Below, piece after piece: positions 1 through 7,900 of a stretch of 18,316 nt of DNA (position 1 is its first letter; each line of letters begins with the position of its first letter). The translations under genes and the position numbers were made by a program. The notes beneath the pieces are model-generated. The model ran no database searches, was not told where the DNA came from, and was given only the letters and a program-made list of their open reading frames with translations. The DNA is from Promethearchaeota archaeon (GTDB lineage: Archaea; Asgardarchaeota; Lokiarchaeia; Helarchaeales; RDOG01), in NCBI GenBank assembly GCA_011365055.1, contig RDOG01000034.1, forward strand, positions 1 to 18,316, given 5' to 3'.

Positions 1-78
1 ATGATTTATCTATTATTTTTGTCTCTAATTTAAATATATTTGATATTGAGATTAAATATGATTGAATATAATTTCTTC

Positions 79-90
79 ATATATAAAAAT
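79..90 (+). promoter_or_regulatory. TATA-box-like promoter for the CARF regulator gene
   Basis: An archaeal TATA-like element (ATATATAAAAAT) lies about 48 bases before the start codon at 138. A start of transcription 25-30 bases downstream would give a leader of about 25-30 bases. No purine-rich Shine-Dalgarno sequence is visible in the last 20 bases before the ATG, so translation would not rely on a strong SD. The rest of 1-137 is AT-rich with no repeat units or genes that I can see. Confidence 0.5.
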
Positions 91-137
91 TTTTTCTATA
101 CATAAAATTAAAATTTAACTAAATCGATAATTATTAT

Positions 138-851
138 ATGAAACCACTCACGCAAATCGTCTTGGTAGGACACACCTTGATAAGATTATTAGAAGGGATC
201 AAGAGGTTTCCGTTGAATAAGCTTGTTCTATTGGTAGGTAAAGATGTTGAATTGGAGGGTGAGCCCAGAGTCATCAAAATTGCGGATGATTTAGAAGCAA
301 CATTCCAGAACATTGCCACGATTAAGCGTCATGCTATTGATAAAGAAGCAATTTATCCTGCCACCATTGATATATTGAAAATTATCTTGGATGAAGTAAA
401 AGATAACCATGATGTATTACTCAATCTCTCTGGATCATTACGACACATGGCAATTGCCTGTTACATGGCAGCAGTTGTATCAAATACGAAGGCAATAAGC
501 GTTATTCCCAAATACTCCGAAAATTTTCTAGAGATTGGCGTGAAGAATGTATATACCGTTCCCTCATTCCCCATCAAGGAAATAAATGAGGAGCGTATGA
601 CGATCTTAAAGATGTTAACGACAGAAAAAATTGAATCCCTGCAGCAACTAATGACACTGCTGTATGGAAACAAATCACTGCAAGTGCAAAACAAAATGCG
701 TGCAAAATTAAGTTATTACGTCAAGGATTTACTTGAGGATGGATTTATAGAAAAGAAAAAAACGGGAAAGACAGTTCAACTTTCCTTAACTGAAATGGGG
801 GACATTTTTCTTTTAGGGAATGAAATAAAAGAAAATAAATTAGTAAATTGA
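138..851 (+). CDS. CARF domain - winged helix regulator (Csa3-like / DUF6293-like)
   Basis: A 237-residue protein with an N-terminal Rossmann-like CARF domain (about residues 1-145) and a C-terminal winged helix-turn-helix (about 151-228). The CARF part is recognised from strand one (QIVLVGHTLIRLLEGI, with the first-loop Arg) and from the ligand-loop motif LNLSGSLRHMAIACYMAA at residues 95-112, which matches the N-hydrophobic-(S/T)-G-G/S pattern of Csa3 and related archaeal regulators. The wHTH shows the expected recognition helix, the wing (IEKKKTGKTVQLSLT) and the final TEMGDIFL helix. Family knowledge: Csa3-type proteins regulate CRISPR adaptation or interference genes and can sense cyclic oligoadenylates. 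It lies 69 bases upstream of Cas6 on the same strand, which supports a CRISPR role. The ligand and targets are not visible. A general archaeal DUF6293 regulator is the main alternative. Confidence 0.8.
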   Translation: MKPLTQIVLVGHTLIRLLEGIKRFPLNKLVLLVGKDVELEGEPRVIKIADDLEATFQNIATIKRHAIDKEAIYPATIDILKIILDEVKDNHDVLLNLSGSLRHMAIACYMAAVVSNTKAISVIPKYSENFLEIGVKNVYTVPSFPIKEINEERMTILKMLTTEKIESLQQLMTLLYGNKSLQVQNKMRAKLSYYVKDLLEDGFIEKKKTGKTVQLSLTEMGDIFLLGNEIKENKLVN

Positions 852-920
852 GGAAAACCAAAAGATTTTAATTTCAACATCAAAAATAATGAACTGGGAA
901 AAACAGAGGTAAGAAGAAGG

Positions 921-1694
921 ATGTATGTATTCACGTTTTATCTGTTACCTAATGGTAGCACGAATGATCGGAAACGAATCAAGTCGCACATATTTCGTGG
1001 CGTGTTCATGGCGTATTTAAAGGAACATGATCCTGTTTTAATTGAGAAACTTCATGCTTCAAATGAAATTCGCTCCTATGCAATTTCTTATAAACGAAAT
1101 AAAGAATTACGGGAAATGATCGAATTTAGAATAGTCTCCTTGCTTGATGAAGTATCTCAAGCATTGTTACAATCCTTATTAAAGACATCAAGCCAGACAT
1201 TAAACATTCAAGGTGATCCCTATAACCTCGTCAAGATAGGATTTGAAAAAATAGATTATAAAAATTTAGTTATGAACGGAAGAAAGGTTCAAAAATTCAA
1301 CATCCGGTATTTATCGCCTGCTTTTTTCACGCAAAAGGGTAAAAAATTTGATTTAAAGGTCCCTTTACCAGAGCAACTCATTGGAAATCTAGGCTCCATT
1401 TGGAACACCCACGTGTTTCAAGCCGAAAAGATCCCCATTGATGATCTCATACAATACGTGAAGCAATCCGTATGGATGTCAAGTTACCAACTCGAAACCC
1501 GCTTTGCAGATATAGGAAAAAGTGCTCCCAAAAGCGGGTGTGTTGGCTGGGTTAATTACTTAGTTGAGGATGCTTCAAATTCATTAAACCCATGGTTAGA
1601 CATTTTACTAAAATTCGGTGAATATTCAAATGTTGGAGGGAATCGAACCGCAGGACTGGGCGTGATAAAATATAATCCAATAGAATACATATAG
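921..1694 (+). CDS. cas6: CRISPR-associated endoribonuclease Cas6
   Basis: A 257-residue Cas6 family protein, which cuts CRISPR precursor RNA within repeats to make crRNAs. The N-terminal ferredoxin-like fold carries the family pattern HIFRGVFMAYLKEHDP...LHASN at residues 23-48, followed by YAISY. The C-terminal half has KSGCVGWVNYLVED (204-217) and the diagnostic glycine-rich loop GEYSNVGGNRTAGLGVIKY (233-251). Length is usual for the family. His23, His36 and His45 are candidate catalytic residues; I cannot say which acts. The ATG at 921 has a purine-rich stretch (aggtaagaagaagg) directly upstream. It probably shares a transcript with the CARF regulator before it. G+C is higher than in the NosD gene (25 of 60 bases in the line at 1441, against 12 of 60 at 3661), which may reflect transfer. 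No cas1, cas2, effector genes or array are in the window, so its system lies to the left or elsewhere. Confidence 0.9.
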   Translation: MYVFTFYLLPNGSTNDRKRIKSHIFRGVFMAYLKEHDPVLIEKLHASNEIRSYAISYKRNKELREMIEFRIVSLLDEVSQALLQSLLKTSSQTLNIQGDPYNLVKIGFEKIDYKNLVMNGRKVQKFNIRYLSPAFFTQKGKKFDLKVPLPEQLIGNLGSIWNTHVFQAEKIPIDDLIQYVKQSVWMSSYQLETRFADIGKSAPKSGCVGWVNYLVEDASNSLNPWLDILLKFGEYSNVGGNRTAGLGVIKYNPIEYI

Positions 1695-1745
1695 CAAAAA
1701 CTAATCTTTTAGATAAATTCTAATGTATTAAACTCCATAAAATAT

Positions 1746-1752
1746 AAAAAAA
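1746..1752 (-). terminator. Possible U-tract terminator after the PH-domain gene
   Basis: A run of seven A on the plus strand (seven T on the minus strand, followed by further T-rich sequence) lies about 75 bases beyond the stop of the minus-strand PH-domain gene. It sits in the 131-base convergent gap 1695-1825, where I see no CRISPR repeat and no gene. Archaeal termination needs only a U-rich tract, so the call is plausible but weak. Confidence 0.3.
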
Positions 1753-1825
1753 GCGAATTTAAGAGAACTGTTGCTATAAGAGGTTATATTCCTTTAATTT
1801 TGAATAATAGATGTTTATAGCATTT

Positions 1826-2539
1826 CTATTTTTCATTTTTCATTCGTTTCATTAAAAAATCCCTTATCTGTTCGAAATTTTCAATTCCGTCAATTTTTAT
1901 TTCAGGTTTTGTGATGTTAGAATGTTTTGCAGTGTAAATTTCCAAATTTGCCAAGTCATATTTTCTGAAAAGGGGTCCTTGTTTGATTGAGATGTTAATG
2001 ATTTGTTTATATGGCACGATTGTCGTGTTTCTGAACCAAATACCTTTATTGACAATTATCTCCGATTCAGACAATTGATATGAAATAGAGTTACAAAGTT
2101 TCGGAATCCAATACAAAGAAAAGACATAGCCAATTGACAATTCAATAAGAACCAGTACGATTGGTAACAGAACGTGAAGGGGTTCTTGAGTTATTATATA
2201 AAATGGATAGATTGGGGTTTGAAGAAGGAAAAACATTTGACTAAATATAAATATTAAGGATGGTAGAATAATAAACGTAAAACTTGGAAAAATTATTGGT
2301 AAATTATTAGTAATAACAATAATGTATGGTAAAATAAGACAAATAGCAATTATTGGAGCAATAAATAATGATGTCAAAGATAAATAATTATCCATTCCAA
2401 AATAATTTATAAGTAAATAAGGCAAGAGCCATGTAAAAAGTCCTATTAGGATTGATAAAAGAACATACAATTTGTAGATAATTTTCAACTTAGGAGAAGG
2501 TTGAAATTCCTTCTTTAAATCAACATCCAATTTTTTCAT
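1826..2539 (-). CDS. Four-TM membrane protein with C-terminal bacterial PH domain (YdbS-like, bPH_2)
   Basis: A 237-residue protein with four predicted membrane segments (about residues 21-45, 52-76, 82-106 and 122-144) and a cytoplasmic-type C-terminal domain at about 148-230. The last part has the bPH_2 pattern: SISYQLSESEIIVNKGIWFR, then TTIVPYKQIINISIKQGPLFRKYDLANLEIYTA, then a helix (IENFEQIRDFLMKRM). Family knowledge: bPH_2 proteins are membrane proteins of mostly unknown role, often linked to envelope stress or export. Its ATG lies one base after the stop of the upstream NosD-like gene, and its SD (AGAGGAA) is inside that gene's last codons, so the two are translationally coupled. This suggests a membrane partner for the surface beta-helix protein, which is inference. 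The usual relatives carry fewer TM segments before the PH domain. Confidence 0.75.
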   Translation of the reverse strand: MKKLDVDLKKEFQPSPKLKIIYKLYVLLSILIGLFTWLLPYLLINYFGMDNYLSLTSLFIAPIIAICLILPYIIVITNNLPIIFPSFTFIILPSLIFIFSQMFFLLQTPIYPFYIITQEPLHVLLPIVLVLIELSIGYVFSLYWIPKLCNSISYQLSESEIIVNKGIWFRNTTIVPYKQIINISIKQGPLFRKYDLANLEIYTAKHSNITKPEIKIDGIENFEQIRDFLMKRMKNEK

Positions 2540-2540
2540 G

Positions 2541-4157
2541 TTAAGTTCCTCTTTTTAATTCATTTTTAGCAGTTTTATTAAATTCCTTTTTTGAGATTTT
2601 TCTTATATGTATGATTAAATGGGATAAAATACTAATAACAACCACTAATGCAATAATAACCATGTAAATCCAAATTTCCAAATGCCACGGATAATAATAA
2701 GGCTCAGGATTTCTATTTTGGTATGTATTATTTTTTATTTCATTTCCGATACTATTACGTTCAAATACATGTAGAAGGTTTTGATAGAGAGAATTCCAGG
2801 ATATATTGTTATCATCTGAATAAGTTAAATAGACCCCATAAATATTTTCATTTATATTATTGAATAAAATTTGATTTTTATCAGATCTACGTAAATAAAT
2901 TCCATAATATTGGTTTTGATTACATGTATTATTACAAAAAGTATTCAATTCTGAATATTCAATATAAATTCCCTGTCTATTTTGGTTTGCTGTGTTATTA
3001 AAAACTAAATTATTAACTGAACTGTAAAGGTGGATGCTACCAAGATAATAATCGCATAAACTAACAGAGTTATTTTCTAAAGTATTGTTAAAAGAATAAT
3101 ATAGATAAATACCTTGAGAAGATCCAACACTTAGGTTATTATTTGTGAGCGAGTTATTATGAGAAATATATAAATATATTCCTAATGAAAAATTATTAAC
3201 TGTATTATTATCTATCGTAATATTTCTTGAAAATGCTAAATTAATTCCGTATCTAGAATTATGTTCTAATATCGTACTTTTAATCATGCTATCATTACAG
3301 AAAAATAAGGAAATTCCATCCATGGAATTTGAACAATTCATGTTTAAAACATTAATCGAAGAACAATTTAGCAATATTACTTGTCCAACGTTTTCTGGAA
3401 CAACTATTCCACTTTGATGTTTTAAATAATAGATAGGTCGACCATTAACCAAATTGTCTGATGTTATATTGTGGTCTAAATAAGATATAATACTCCCTAA
3501 CAATCCAATACCATCTTGAATGAGAGAATTATTTGAAATTTGAATGTTTTTAGAATATGAAAGTAATAATCCATCATCATTGTAGGATAGTGTATTATTA
3601 ATTATCGTACAATTTTCAGAATTTCTAATTTCCATTCCATTAGAATTATGAATCGCTGTATTGTTATAAACCGTAATATTAATTGAATCATATAAATATA
3701 AACCAATATAGCGGTTATTTTTTAATGTATTATTAATAACTGATACATTTTCAGAATATAAAATTTCAATTCCATCTGAACTGTAAAATATCTCATTATT
3801 ACTTAACATTCCGTTTCTTACATTTCGTAGGTAAATTCCTTGATAGGCATTCTTAACTTGACAATTTTTAATAATGAAATAGGCATCTGTATTCGAAATA
3901 TCAATACCTGAACCGTAACTCTGTAAATTATTATTATCAATTATTTTATTCTCAATAACGTAAGGATTAAATCGTGTTCCATTCCCTTGGCTTGAATATG
4001 AAGCAAAATCTGAGTTTTGCGTTATTTTAATGGATTGATCAAAGTGTGGTGCATTTATAATGCTAGGAATAAGGAATAAAAGTGACATGCACAAAGAAGT
4101 AATTAGTATTATTGTGATCAAAACGCCCAAGATTCGAAACTTCTTTTCGTAATTCAC
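2541..4157 (-). CDS. NosD-like right-handed parallel beta-helix surface protein, membrane-anchored
   Basis: A 538-residue protein with an N-terminal signal anchor (about residues 9-33), a long beta-helix of Asn-rich rungs (about 70-470), and a C-terminal membrane segment (about 494-515) followed by a basic tail. Rungs of roughly 22-24 residues repeat the pattern N-N-x-hydrophobic-x-x-x-x-x-G-I-x-L-x-x-S-x-N (for example NNRYIGLYLYDSINITVYN), typical of the NosD/CASH pectate-lyase-like fold. Many N-x-S/T sequons suggest glycosylation outside the cell. The start is GTG (plus-strand CAC at 4155-4157); the next in-frame Met is inside the signal segment, and GGGAAG lies about 11 bases upstream. 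NosD of bacteria works with the NosF/NosY ABC transporter in copper-site maturation, but no Cu-binding or nos genes are adjacent here, so a copper role is not supported. A carbohydrate-binding or adhesive role is equally possible. Confidence 0.8.
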   Translation of the reverse strand: MNYEKKFRILGVLITIILITSLCMSLLFLIPSIINAPHFDQSIKITQNSDFASYSSQGNGTRFNPYVIENKIIDNNNLQSYGSGIDISNTDAYFIIKNCQVKNAYQGIYLRNVRNGMLSNNEIFYSSDGIEILYSENVSVINNTLKNNRYIGLYLYDSINITVYNNTAIHNSNGMEIRNSENCTIINNTLSYNDDGLLLSYSKNIQISNNSLIQDGIGLLGSIISYLDHNITSDNLVNGRPIYYLKHQSGIVVPENVGQVILLNCSSINVLNMNCSNSMDGISLFFCNDSMIKSTILEHNSRYGINLAFSRNITIDNNTVNNFSLGIYLYISHNNSLTNNNLSVGSSQGIYLYYSFNNTLENNSVSLCDYYLGSIHLYSSVNNLVFNNTANQNRQGIYIEYSELNTFCNNTCNQNQYYGIYLRRSDKNQILFNNINENIYGVYLTYSDDNNISWNSLYQNLLHVFERNSIGNEIKNNTYQNRNPEPYYYPWHLEIWIYMVIIALVVVISILSHLIIHIRKISKKEFNKTAKNELKRGT

Positions 4158-4203
4158 TAATTCTAACTTCCCTACAATTTAGAAAGTAAAATTTGGATTT
4201 CCC

Positions 4204-4218
4204 TTATTTATAAAATAA
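4204..4218 (-). promoter_or_regulatory. TATA-box-like promoter for the NosD-like / PH operon
   Basis: Read on the minus strand this is TTATTTTATAAATAA, a good archaeal TATA-like element about 50 bases upstream of the GTG start. The predicted leader of roughly 25-30 bases contains the GGGAAG that could serve as a ribosome binding site. Confidence 0.45.
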
Positions 4219-4466
4219 TCTTGTCTTCCCTATATATTACTGCTATGGCACGATAATTTTCTTTGTACAAGAATTAGAATTTAAAAAATATTGTGATAAT
4301 TTTTATTCTTGAAAATATTTAGACTCTGACAAATGCCTTTTCATCATTTTCTTTCGAATCTCAGGCTATTCTCGTCATCATCGTCTTGTATTAGAGTTAG
4401 TTTTAGTTGTTTTTATATTTTTTCATTAGAAATTCGTATCAATAATAACTTACTAGAAATAGAATA

Positions 4467-4474
4467 TTTTATAT
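4467..4474 (+). promoter_or_regulatory. TATA-box-like promoter for the small two-TM protein
   Basis: TTTTATAT lies about 50 bases before the ATG at 4525, giving a predicted leader of about 25 bases with no clear SD. It is one of several AT-rich tracts in this region, so the exact box is uncertain. Confidence 0.35.
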
Positions 4475-4524
4475 CAAATTATTTTTAACCTTAATATTGA
4501 ATTATAATGTAAATCTTATTTAAG

Positions 4525-4776
4525 ATGGAAGCGAGGAATTTGTTATTAGAAATAAATAAGAGACATGTTATTGCTCTTGCACTTCTTATATTTAGTTTAA
4601 TAGCGACAATATGGTTATTTATCGCAATGCTAACACAAATTACAATATCGATTGCTGCTATAAATCCAATAGACTCATCTATCATAGGATTATTAGCTTG
4701 GTCCTTGTTAACAGCTGCTTTAATTGGCATTATCACTGGAATCGTGTTTGTCTTGATTGGAATGCGAAAAAAATAG
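4525..4776 (+). CDS. Small two-TM membrane protein of unknown function
   Basis: An 83-residue protein with a charged N-terminus (MEARNLLLEINKRH), one membrane segment at about residues 15-37, a short polar loop with NPIDSS at about 46-51, a second segment at about 53-78, and a basic MRKK end. Both ends are predicted cytoplasmic. I prefer this frame over the overlapping ones because its membrane segments are clean, it has an upstream TATA-like element, and a T-tract follows its stop within about 10 bases. It is transcribed away from the NosD-like operon and towards the end of the subtilase-like gene, with no operon partner. I do not recognise a family. Confidence 0.5.
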   Translation: MEARNLLLEINKRHVIALALLIFSLIATIWLFIAMLTQITISIAAINPIDSSIIGLLAWSLLTAALIGIITGIVFVLIGMRKK

Positions 4777-4785
4777 TTTCTCTTA

Positions 4786-4792
4786 TTTTTTT
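4786..4792 (+). terminator. U-tract terminator after the small membrane protein
   Basis: Seven T bases begin about 10 bases after the TAG stop, within a longer T-rich stretch. A second run of T lies at about 4866-4874. No hairpin is needed for archaeal termination. The gap 4777-4922 holds nothing else that I can support. Confidence 0.4.
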
Positions 4793-4922
4793 ATTCCTTT
4801 AAATTAGAATCAATAAGAATGGGAGAAAATATTAAAGCGGAATATATTAGAGTCGAATTGAACTATTTTTTTTTCGAATATCAAGTATTTTTAATCATCA
4901 TATACTATTAAATTAACAAGAT

Positions 4923-7900
4923 TTAATACTTTTTAGATTTTTTCATAAGAAAATCATATCGATCTTTCATTTGTTTTAAAAAGTATAGCTTTTCTTCTTC
5001 GTCCATTTTTTTATCTTTAATAATTTGTTCTGACTCTATGAGAAATGCCTGAAAACTGCTTAATATATTTCCAATTTCTCTCTTGGATTCTTCTTTTAAT
5101 TCGATTGCTTCTAATTTTTTATGCCATCGATTTCTATTAAAATAGAAAAATCCAACGATTGCTGCGAAAATAGCGGTTGAAGTTATGTACACCGTTAGAA
5201 TGATTAAAAATTCGCTTTCAGGTATTGTTGGGTTAGGAGTCCTATCTGGTCGTAAAGCTGAAGGTCCCATCTCGAAGGTTACATGTCCAAAACTAATTGC
5301 GTAATCTGTAGAATTTGTAACAAAAACTACTGAATAAATTCCTTCTTGATCTGACCATTGTCCTAAATAAGCGGAAGTATACCACCCGTCAACCACGTGA
5401 AATGCAAGAAAATAAAACAATGAGCCATTAGGAAGAATGAAAATGGCAAATATCTGTAGGTCGCTAATATTATTTAGCTGCTTATCTTGAACGTGAATTT
5501 CAAAAGTTATGAAAAGATCATTAACGTAATATCTATTATCCTCACGTTCACTGTAGGTAAAAACTTCCATGGATAAGGTGTTACTTATTGCCCAATGAAT
5601 TGTGTTATTTAGTAAAATATAGTTATCTTCTTTAAAAACGTGTTCATTTTTAAGGAAATCGCTATCACCAATCACTAAAAGTTGTCCAAATGTCTCATTT
5701 TGGTATGAATTGGTTTTATTATATCCGATTATTATTTCATCAGGTGCATCATTCCAAACCATGGTCCTATTAACTTGGCTGTCATTAAATATCCAAAAAG
5801 AAGTCAAAGATAAATCACTTACGCCCTTTAAGAGCGGATCAGATGAATTCAAGTTGGATGTAGATAAAATTTTTGTTTGGTCTATTGTGGTGTTTAAACT
5901 ATATCCATATCTTTCTGTTATATTATTTATTTGTTCCGTACTTTTGGAATTTTCGTTCATTATAACGATCAAACTATTATTCTGTTCAACAAATCTAGTT
6001 AAATTATCCACTTCACTAGAAGTAAGATTCACGATAGGATCTATTAACAGAACTGCATCTAATAAGGAAAGTAAAGTATCATTTAATTCAATTGATTGTC
6101 CCATTAATTTTGCTACGCTAAAATCATCTATATCAAAGCCTTCTGAAACACATAAATTATATAATTCAAAATATTCTCCATAAATAGTTTCTAATCGTTC
6201 ATTGAATGCTAACAATAAATCCGAAGCATTCTCTAGATTAAAATCATTAAACTCTGACAATCCTGAAATGTTAAATTCGACATTCGGTTTATAAAATAAG
6301 AATCTCCCTTTTGGGTACGTGATTTCAAAATCCACCGTGATGTTATTTAATATAATTTCATTTGATTTTACAATAATTTTCCCGACGTATTTTCCTGCAA
6401 TTGGAAACGTTGGAATCATTGTCGTCACTGGTCTGGTATCAAAATACGTTAAATTAAATGCTGTCGGTAAAGTAATGAAATTTTCTAAAATAGATTTATT
6501 TTCTGATTCTAGCTCCATGTTAATATTTTGTAGAGGCGTGTTTGTAAAAAAGGAGAAATTAATTAGCGAAAAATCAGTCGGAAATTTAATTAAAAATGGA
6601 CTGTCTGGTATTTTAATGGGAAATATTAAGCTCATGGGCATGAACGTTGGTTTAGAACCATTATTTATGAAAATGTTTCTTGTGATAAAATTATCTAATG
6701 GATAAGATTCATTTTCTAAGCTTATGGAAATGTTCAAAAATTCCTCTAAAAATGCTGTTGATAGGAAATATTCTGAAATGGCATCTTCTGAACCTGCGAC
6801 CCAAAAAATCTCATATGATGATGCCTCTAAAGGCACGTACGAAAAATTAACCCACTGGAACTCACCTGGTTCCATTGTATAGAGCTGCAACACGTCAATC
6901 GTGATAAATTGCTCATCTTCGCGTGTTCTATGCAACATTAATGCTACATCAACATCATCCAACGTCAAGCTGCCCAAATTCATTACCAGACACTGAGTAG
7001 TTATCACGTTACCGACTTTTTCTGTTCTGAACAGATTTTCAACTTTTAATAAGGCAATATCACCTTTAGGATTGCCAAATCCTTTGCTCTGAGTTAGGTT
7101 GATATTTTGTAAAAGGCAACTCGTTGAATTTCCCATGCTCAATGAGATGTTGATCATTGCTTTTTCATTTGCTCCCAAAATACCATTTTCTGTTAAATTC
7201 CAACTCATGGCCATGCTTAGATTTTTAAAGGCGCTCATAAGCGGGTTTGAAACATCTTCATAATAACTTTGATTTGAAAAGGAATTTGCTATTGATGAAG
7301 TAGTTGCATTCATGCCAAAAAAGAAATTATTTCCTATTTCCGTATCATTTATAAAAATAACGTCATTTTGAGGAATGTAAGTACTATCATTATCCTCTTG
7401 ATTGTTAAGAAATAGATCCGTGTGCCATAATGAATGAAGAATCACAGAATAATTGGCAGAATCTTGATTAATGATTGTTAAAGTATTTCTAAAACCATCA
7501 ATATCTTCCCAAGCATCCTCTTTTACAATTATATAAAAAGGACCAACTTTAAGGACTCCTAAACCACTTGAATTCCCATTCTCAGCCGTTAAATCATGAA
7601 ACTCCCTTAATATTTCTCCTTCAGAAAACCAAGTCAACGTATCATTATATTCTAATGCATAAAAACCGAGTAATAAGTGAGATGTATTTTCTGTTGAAGT
7701 AAAGTTAGTTAGCATCACGTGAGATCCATAGTTACTCACGAACATCGACAAATTTCTTTGAGCATTTTCTGATTGAACATATCCATCATATGGGAGAAAG
7801 GGGGTGAATACTCTATTTTCTGTCAAATTTGCAACCATGTTATTTTCTCGTAAATATTGTTGTGCTCGAGTCAAATTTATCATCCCTGCTCCTTGATAAT

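Larger units (their letters stand above)
4158..4524. other. Divergent intergenic region between the NosD-like gene and the small two-TM gene
   Basis: A 367-base AT-rich region separating two divergent genes. Apart from one TATA-like element near each end, I see no convincing ORF, RNA gene or long repeat. A pyrimidine-rich stretch with repeated TCATC/TCGTCATCATCGTC (about 4370-4385) stands out but has no clear meaning. Confidence 0.5.

Noticed and set aside
1..137. Possible CRISPR leader or array next to cas6
   Set aside because: No repeated unit of 20-40 bases with regular spacing is present; it is plain AT-rich promoter DNA.
2541..4157. NosD in a copper/nitrous oxide reductase maturation role
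   Set aside because: No nosZ, nosF, nosY or copper-chaperone genes accompany it, and beta-helix repeats alone do not imply copper.
4491..4736. 81-residue minus-strand frame over the small two-TM gene
   Set aside because: Its composition mirrors the complementary strand, and no promoter or SD is seen upstream on the minus strand.
4611..4802. 63-residue plus-strand frame overlapping the small two-TM gene
   Set aside because: It is rich in Tyr, Asn and His with no membrane pattern, and the overlapping 83-residue frame has better features.
5710..6183. 157-residue plus-strand open frame
   Set aside because: It lies antisense inside the subtilase-like gene, has no SD or promoter, and its sequence shows no family features; it is a shadow of the coding strand.
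6319..6705. 128-residue plus-strand open frame
   Set aside because: It is also antisense within the subtilase-like gene, where the minus frame encodes clear beta-rich domains.
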